Positions 58,001-64,000 of a stretch of 64,000 bases of DNA are shown in pieces (position 1 is the first letter of the stretch; each line of letters starts with the position of its first letter). The notes beneath the pieces are model-generated. The model saw only the letters and a program-made list of their open reading frames with translations. It had not been told where the DNA came from and made no database searches. The position numbers and the translations under genes were made by a program. The stretch is taken from contig OX637622.1 in NCBI GenBank assembly GCA_951802195.1, positions 1,178,001 to 1,242,000 of the forward strand, given 5' to 3'. The DNA is from Tausonia pullulans (Eukaryota > Basidiomycota > Tremellomycetes > Cystofilobasidiales > Mrakiaceae).

Positions 58001-59367
58001 TCGGTGCTTCGGCGTCGATAAACACTACGCCTGCGGTCTCTTCCTCCTTTTCATTTGGTGACCCTTTGGCCTCCGAAAAGAAGGAGCCGACTGCTCCCAA
58101 GCCTGTTGTCCCGTCGTTCTCTTTTGGATCTGCCGCTCCCAAGGACACTTCGCCTGCGCCCTCTCCCGCCCATTCGAACCCTTTCGGCTCGTCTTCCTCC
58201 GCTGCGACAGCGTCGACTCCCTCGCTCACCTTCGGCGCAGCCAAGCCTGGCAGCACAGAGACTCCTGCAAAGGTGCCGTCCACCTCGCCGTTCACTTTCG
58301 GCAGCACCCCTGCCACCGGCACTGCTGCGCCCAAGGACGACTCGATGGAGGCTTCCCCCGACCGCTCCACTCAGCAGCCGCCGGCTTCGACCAACACGAA
58401 CTTCACCTTTGGTTCCCCGGCTCCCAGCTCCACCTCAGGGCCTGCCTCTGCGCCGCCTGTGGTCTTCGGCGGCCAGCCCTCGTCTGGCTTTGGCTCGAGC
58501 TTGAGCGCACCCGTCGCGTCGAACCCCTTCGGAAGCACAGCCCCCAGTGCGCCCCCGGTTTCAAACCCGTTCGGCAGCAGCACTCCGGGTGCCGCGCCTG
58601 CCTCGAACCCCTTTGGCAGCGGCAGCACCTCTAGCTCTGCCCCTGCCTCGAACCCCTTCGGAAGCAGTTCCAACACTAGCACGTTTGGCTCGACGACGGC
58701 CGCGAGCAACCCTTTCGGTAGCAGCTCGAACCAGCCTGTTGCTGCTGCTCCATCTGGTGGATTCACCTTCGGAGCGTCCTCAGGGGGTTTCGGTGCGTCC
58801 GCTTCGCCCTCTCCGGCGTTCGGCCAGTCCAGCAGCACTCCCGCTGCGCCCGCTTTCGGGTCTGCCCCCTCGGCTCCCGCCTCTAACAGCTTCGCCTTTG
58901 GATCCTCCGCTCCCGGTCACGCGGTTGCGCCGCCCTCGTCATCCAGCTTCACCTTCGGCGCCAGCGCGAACGGAGCTACCACACCCTCCGCCCCTACCCC
59001 GGGAGGCTTTTCCTTCACCTCTCCGCCGACGAAGTCTGCCTCAACCTTTGGCGGCTTCGGTGCCTCACCAATGCCATCTACAACTCCGTCCTTCTCCTTC
59101 GGCACCTCGTCGATCCCTACCGCTCCGTCGGCCTCTTCAGGCGTGCCCTTCACCTTCGGCGCGGGCACTTCCTCTGCGGGTACCGCTACGCCTCCGGCGC
59201 GGTTTGGCAGCCCTGCCCCGCCGGGTGGGGGCCCTGTTCCGGGCAGCCCCTCGGCAGGTGCGCCGAGCCTCTTCAGCATGGGCTCGGATGACGCCGGCAA
59301 AGCGACCATTGGCGCCAACGGTCGACCTGTCCGACCGCTGGCTAGGAGGGCCGCCCCTAAGCGATGA
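55013..59367 (+). CDS. FG nucleoporin of the Nup1 / Nup124 / Nup153 class
   Basis: These proteins sit on the nuclear-basket side of the pore; FG repeats bind importins. The N-terminal part is basic and Ser-rich (MAPTSALPGQRPPKPSNIRQ) with a possible membrane-binding helix at GIFAGLKSLVSAPLGWLGLS. Then come KPDEGFLSQRTIEERA, ERILLALESMRSPLADARR and SIPRTMSLGRIHVP, resembling the anchoring region of Nup1/Nup60-type proteins. A charged region with poly-Glu (56640-56770) precedes more than 1,500 nt of low-complexity Ser/Pro/Ala sequence with many NPFG, FSFG, FTFG and AFG repeats. The end is GRPVRPLARRAAPKR, a basic tip like that used by Nup1/Nup153 for importin binding. About 1,370 residues, three introns near 55958, 56142 and 56771; the last 2.5 kb is one exon. 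ATG 55013, TGA 59365-59367. Class call is good; the exact orthologue is not certain. Confidence 0.82.
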
Positions 59368-60714
59368 TGGCCTTCACTTAATCGCTGTGAGTGCTCCCCA
59401 CTCCGCTGGTAGGGACGAGGGTTTACTGATCACTTGACCTGGAATGCCCGCAGACCAACATTCTTTCGATCTCTCTTTTTCTCTCTTCTCCGCTCTCTCG
59501 ACGTCTTGACGACTCGGGTTCGTCGTATTTGCTCGATCCTCGACCTTGAGGGATACGCGATGCTGATCGAGGTTCCTTCCCTTAGACCTCATCAAATAAG
59601 ACAGGACGGCTTCGTCTCCCTGTCCATCTAGCCACGCACGCGCGAACTTCCGCGCCAAGATCTCGTGGCATCTCTCTGTCTCCCTTGTCTTTCCTCTTCT
59701 CTTGCTGCCTACATTCTCTCGATTCTTCTCCCTACCTGTCTCTATACCCAGCCGTGCGGAGGGACAAGTTGTCGCTCTTTCCCCTCCCCCCAGCCCACCT
59801 CGTTTTCCTTTTTTTATCCTTCTTTGTCGCTTTCCCCTTCCCACTCTACGTCTCCTTTCTGTCGCGCACTCACAAAAACAACCACCTCATACGTAATCCT
59901 GGTCGCTAGCATCTCTCCTGTTCCTCTATCCTTAAGCTGCAGGGTCAGATCCGAGGCTTCTCGTTTCCGACCCAGTTTCGCCCGTCGTCGTCATCTAGTC
60001 CCTCGCTTTTTTTCCTCTCGTTTTGCTGCTCGATGTCCTACTCTGTTCTTTGCTCTCAGAACGTCCGGGCTCGTGTCAGACCAACTGAAAACGCCGTGAT
60101 CCATACAAGTGTATGTAAACTGATGAGCTGACCCGAGAAGCCACACAAGAGCGACGGCTTCCAACCCTTGAGTCTTTCCTCCATCCTCGCCAATAATGGA
60201 GAGCACATCCTCTCCTATGTCGTTCGACGATGACGACATGCCGGGTTCGATAGATCGGCCCGTGCTGCTCAAGACTCCTTGACGTCCGCGACGCTCTCCT
60301 AACCCGAGAACCTCCACCTCTCAACTACGCCCATAGCACAGAGACTCTCTCCATTCTCGGTCAAGGATGCGGGCCTTTCTCGTCGCCGGTCTGTCCACGG
60401 CTTACGCGAATCACGGCCTTTAACTCTCCTCTGAAGCATCATGACTTCCGCCCACGACAGGCTATCGCCCTGTCAGCCTTAGAGTCACAGCCCACCTGCC
60501 GCCGTCTCCCTGCCTGACGCATACCAAAAAGCTCTCTTCGTCGACCCTCGATTCTATTCCCCGGCGTGGGGCAGTCTTGGACGAGCGAGGCAGGGAGAGC
60601 ATCCTCCCGTGGGGCAGGCTGCGAGTAAAGCCGTCATCGACGTCGCCCAGGTGGCAGGCGCTGGACCTGGCCTATTCGCCTGATCTCAACCCCGACAAGA
60701 TTTTGTGCAAAAGT
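59368..60714. other. Long intergenic, nucleoporin 3' side and PPR gene 5' side
   Basis: About 1.35 kb, strongly C/T-rich between 59450 and 60060. Short frames only. The part from about 60511 is open in frame with the PPR gene's first recognised exon, so part of it may be coding or 5' UTR. Confidence 0.45.
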
Positions 60715-63700
60715 ATGGATTTAAAGGCTCAAACAATGGATGACTCGGAGACGGGGGGTCGGACACTGCGCCGTGGGCCAGCTCGGTCAACAGTTAGACA
60801 GGTTGCATCTGAGGCTGGATCAAAGACGACGCGCCCGAGTTTGCTGCCGTTCACAAACAGGATCGGCACGAATGTGAGTACCCGTATCTAGACAAGTCGA
60901 ATATGGTGAACGAAGGGACTGACTGAGAGGCTTTGACCTGCGTAGTCGTCAACTACTGGTCTTCGCGAGTTTAAGCCAGAGCTGGACTCGGCCATCGTCG
61001 ACGACGCCCGGTCAATGCCGTCAGCAGCCTCGATCATCAGGCGAAGCGCTACCAACACGTCTCCTTTTGAGAACAAGGGATCGTATTCGGCCTCGCCATC
61101 GTGGACTCGTCCACCTTCCCTCTCCCTCCCCGCGTCCCCCCTCAAGACGCCCACTGTCACGCCGGTAGATGAGAGTTCCTTTCTATCGGCCTCCAACCTC
61201 GTCGCCATCCCCGCGGCTCTACCCCCGGTATTTCTCATTGGATCAAGATGTGTGATGCAGCCCGGAATTGGTGTTCCCGTCGCATCGAGGGGTGAACTCC
61301 TCTCCCGGGCGGACCTAACGCCAAGCGTCATGCCCCTCCGGCGAAGGGCGGCGGACTACCCTATTCCGCCCCAACCATCGCCTTCACCTCGTTGGTCAAC
61401 CGCCACACATACTCCCACCGCATCCCTCCATGAAGATTCCTTCCAACTTTCATATACTATCATTTCTCGCGGCGAGCCATCTGGTTCAAGGCGCAAGTCC
61501 GCCTACAACACGCTTCATGGGACCTCTCGCCCCCAGGAGGTTGTCAAGGATCAGCCAGGCGCCACCTCTCTACCGTTCTCTCTCGCTCGACTCCCCAAAG
61601 AGAGGCAAACAGCACCATCCCCTATCCTCTCAGCAAATCTCAATGATCTGCATGGCCTGGACGAGGGCAGCACCAAATCACTCCACGCCTTGATGTTCCG
61701 GCGATCGGCTCAGATCAGCAGGTCCTTCGAGCACGCTCTACTCCCCACGACAGTGGAGCAGCCGGCCATCCATCAAGGCCATCGCACCTTACAGGGTTGC
61801 TCCCATCGGATCTTCGTCTCTTCGGATCTTTCCATGAGCCCATTCACCGCTACCGCCGTCTCATCCCCTCCAACAACAATAAGAAATCCCGCTCGAGCGG
61901 TCAATCTTGCCCTTGCGCGGCATCCGCTCCCCGTCGCCATCGACGAGCCCACTCTCATCGATGAAATCGACGAAATATTCAAGGCTCTTTGCGCCGAGCC
62001 TTCGCCAGGACAAGCGGAGCTCGAGGCCGCGAGAGACTACTACTTGATGGTCTTTTCGCCTCCATCATCGTCCGCCGGGATAAAGGACAGTTTCTCGCCT
62101 ATTCGTCGCAAACTCGTTTGCTCCGCCCGGCCCGGTATCCTTCTCCGTCTTCTCATTTTTTTCAACCGCAGCTCCGGTGTCGAGCCCTTCACTCTCTTCG
62201 GTCTCGTGCGGCCTCTCTTTGATGACCTCCCCTGTCTGCCGGAGTCGTTTAATCCCAAACTCGGCCACGTCATCCTCGGTTCCATCATAAAAGAGGTCCG
62301 CCACTACTCCTTAGTGCTTCCTCTCATCCAAGCGACGTACCACCATCTCCCACATGACAGCGTTCCTGTCCGATCTCTTCTCAGCACATTCTGCAGGGCC
62401 GCATTTCTTGAACCGACCCGCCCTCCAATCGACGATCTCATCAAGCTTATTCAACCGTTTCTCGTCACTGGCGTCCGGATTGAGGACACGCTCCATAAAA
62501 TTGACACCTACGTCGTTCTGCTTGGGAAGCAGCTCAGTGAGCAGAGCAAGGGCCTTGGGATGTCTGGCCGTACCGCGCCATGGTTTCGCGCTGCTCAAGA
62601 CTCGGCATTTACGGATCTAGCACGAATCGAGGCGCTCGTTCGGGCGCATGCCATGTCTTCGGTGGGGACTCGATTTTTGACTTCCCTCCTTGTCGGGTAC
62701 AGCTTTTCAGGGAGATTTGAGCTCGTTTATCGTATCTGGGAAGAGATACGAGCCCCGGGCGGACCAGGGGCTGATGAGAGGACCGTTGCCGCGGTGAGTC
62801 ATCGTATTCCTAGGTCCCGAGAGAAGATCAACTGATTTCGATCGACCGGTTCCTCAGTTTTTTGACGCCTGCGGCTGGTCTGATAACCTCGCTGTAGCCG
62901 AACAAGTCTGGAATGATCTGCGGACGGATGGCTCTCCCATCTACCTCAACACCTTCGACTCGTACAATGAGTGTCTTTTCCGATGCGGAGCTTGGAACCG
63001 GGCCGTCCAGTTGATCATCGAAGAGCGAGTCAACCCGAGTAAGGACGCTATCCGGGAGGGGTATCCAAACGTTGAGAGTCTCGCGATCCTCTTACGGGCG
63101 GCGCTCTCTTTCTCCAAGACGACCCGCGTCCCCTCGTGGATGTCAAGGAGGTTCCGAGACAAGGTCCCAGATCTCTGGGCCCCCGCTCTGCGAGCCATCA
63201 CTTTGAGAGTGCCACTAGACGTGGCCTCCAAGAAGGCTGCGAGGTGAGAATCCTCGCCTTGCCCAGATTCGATCAGACATACGAATTAAACTGACTGAGT
63301 AGCTACTTACCTCTTGTCATGACCAGGGGCTTGATACCCCGGCCGGTGAAGGCGCGAGATCCACCTCGGCATCAGCCTGGCATGGAGAGCGACCCAGCTC
63401 GGCGAGGCTCCCATCCCTTCCGACGGCACTCGCGGCCTGCAACAGTGCACCATCTCTCCCCACGACTGGCTCGAGCGTCTGGAAGCCTCTGCCATTCATC
63501 AAAACACAGCCGCCATTCCCGGTGAAACAGTGAGGTAGGAGGCTGTCGCGCTGCATTGTTGATTTTGCGAGAGCTGACTCGGTCGATTCACTACTGCCAA
63601 TAGGACTCCATTGGGGCCCGTCCTTGTACTTTAGAAGTGGCAATATCCGCGCGAATAGGCACGGTTCTTGCAGTCTCGAGACCGGCTTCCCAGGAACCCA

Positions 63701-64000
63701 TGATATGGTACTCGGCAGGCGCACATTGACGAGATAAGATCTTGCCCATCTTCAACATATGCCTATAAACTTCACCCTTGCGCAGCGACAGCGACTTCCC
63801 CAGCCAACTTCGACGCTCCAGCCCCCCCACCACTACTGGGGACATCAAACCCAATGACCTTCCTCGCCGCCTCAAGTCTCATGCTCGGGACTTCCACCGC
63901 CTCCTCTTCAGCGTCGCTCGGTCCATTCTCAACCGGCCGTTGGTCACCTCCGGCCTCGTCGTCGCTGCTGTCCCCGCCGGTGGCAGCGCCTCCACTCCGT
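60715..64000 (+). CDS. PPR-like protein, probably mitochondrial (3' end outside window)
   Basis: Pentatricopeptide-repeat proteins bind organelle RNA through helical pairs of about 35 residues. The long exon 60953-62793 and those after it encode a low-complexity N-terminus (SIIRRSATNTSPF) and then helical repeats such as RFLTSLLVGYSFSGRFELVY with RIWEEIRAPG, FFDACGWSDNLAVAEQVWND with LRTDGSP, and NTFDSYNECLFRCGAWNRAV. The intron 60892-60952 (GTGAGT...CTGAC...CGTAG) joins RIGTN to SSTTGLREFKPELD in phase, so coding reaches left of the ATG at 61015; I use the ATG at 60715. Further joins near 63244-63349, 63528-63603 and 63707-63779 stay in frame (REIHLGISLAWRATQLG, MICDSDFPSQLRRSS) and run off the edge at PAGGSASTP. 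The start is uncertain and the mitochondrial role is inferred from family habit. Confidence 0.65.

Noticed and set aside
56444-59437. Several 100-300-residue frames on both strands inside the nucleoporin gene
   Set aside because: Low-complexity repeats keep all frames open; only the frame with FG repeats makes sense.
60240-60260. GGTTCGA sequence as a possible tRNA B box
   Set aside because: Flanking bases do not fit the B-box consensus and no A box or cloverleaf can be drawn around it.

Overview
The window is 64 kb of GC-rich, gene-dense nuclear DNA from a fungus. Nearly every gene is cut by short introns (about 50-100 nt) with GTGAGT- or GTNNGT-type donors, CTGAC/CTAAC branch sites and AG acceptors. 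Intron density, very small exons and protein content point to Basidiomycota. A Pucciniomycotina yeast of the Rhodotorula/Sporobolomyces kind would fit, but that rank is inference. There is one 200-N assembly gap (20767-20966). I saw no rRNA, tRNA, CRISPR, virus-derived element or intact transposon.

Left third: the 5' part of ATG8 (minus, cut by the left edge) is divergent to the GINS subunit PSF2. Then come a MATH-BTB protein, a full-size PDR-type ABC transporter of about 1,450 residues, a SET/MYND (SMYD-like) methyltransferase and the Brix-domain ribosome factor SSF1, whose 3' end lies in the gap.

Middle: poly(A)-binding protein PAB1 is convergent with a questin-oxidase-like (DUF4243) gene. 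A divergent pair of ER membrane genes follows, OST5/TMEM258 and YOP1/REEP5. Next are two secreted phosphate-releasing enzymes: a saposin-domain acid sphingomyelinase-like phosphodiesterase, and a histidine acid phosphatase with an unusual RHN active-site motif and three clustered CACGTG boxes upstream, two of them in the Pho4-preferred form CACGTGGG. After an unidentified minus-strand candidate comes the most unusual gene: a protein with a nucleoside-diphosphate-kinase-like fold that has lost its catalytic residues, fused to a long basic tail built of repeated SRASLLR and VPGHKRRES motifs.

Right third: the Hsp40 chaperone YDJ1; a decayed MFS transporter on the minus strand; the nucleolar GTPase NUG1/GNL3L; a divergent 3-hydroxyisobutyrate-dehydrogenase-like protein; a small unidentified gene and a second decayed region on the minus strand; a large FG nucleoporin (NUP1/NUP124/NUP153 class); and the 5' part of a PPR-like protein that runs off the right edge.

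The genes are mostly unrelated housekeeping genes; there is no operon-like cluster. Recurring links are ribosome biogenesis (SSF1, NUG1), ER membrane biology (OST5, YOP1, YDJ1) and phosphate release (sphingomyelinase-like enzyme and histidine acid phosphatase). Exon boundaries were inferred by eye from splice signals, reading frame and family similarity, so gene spans include introns and some starts are uncertain.
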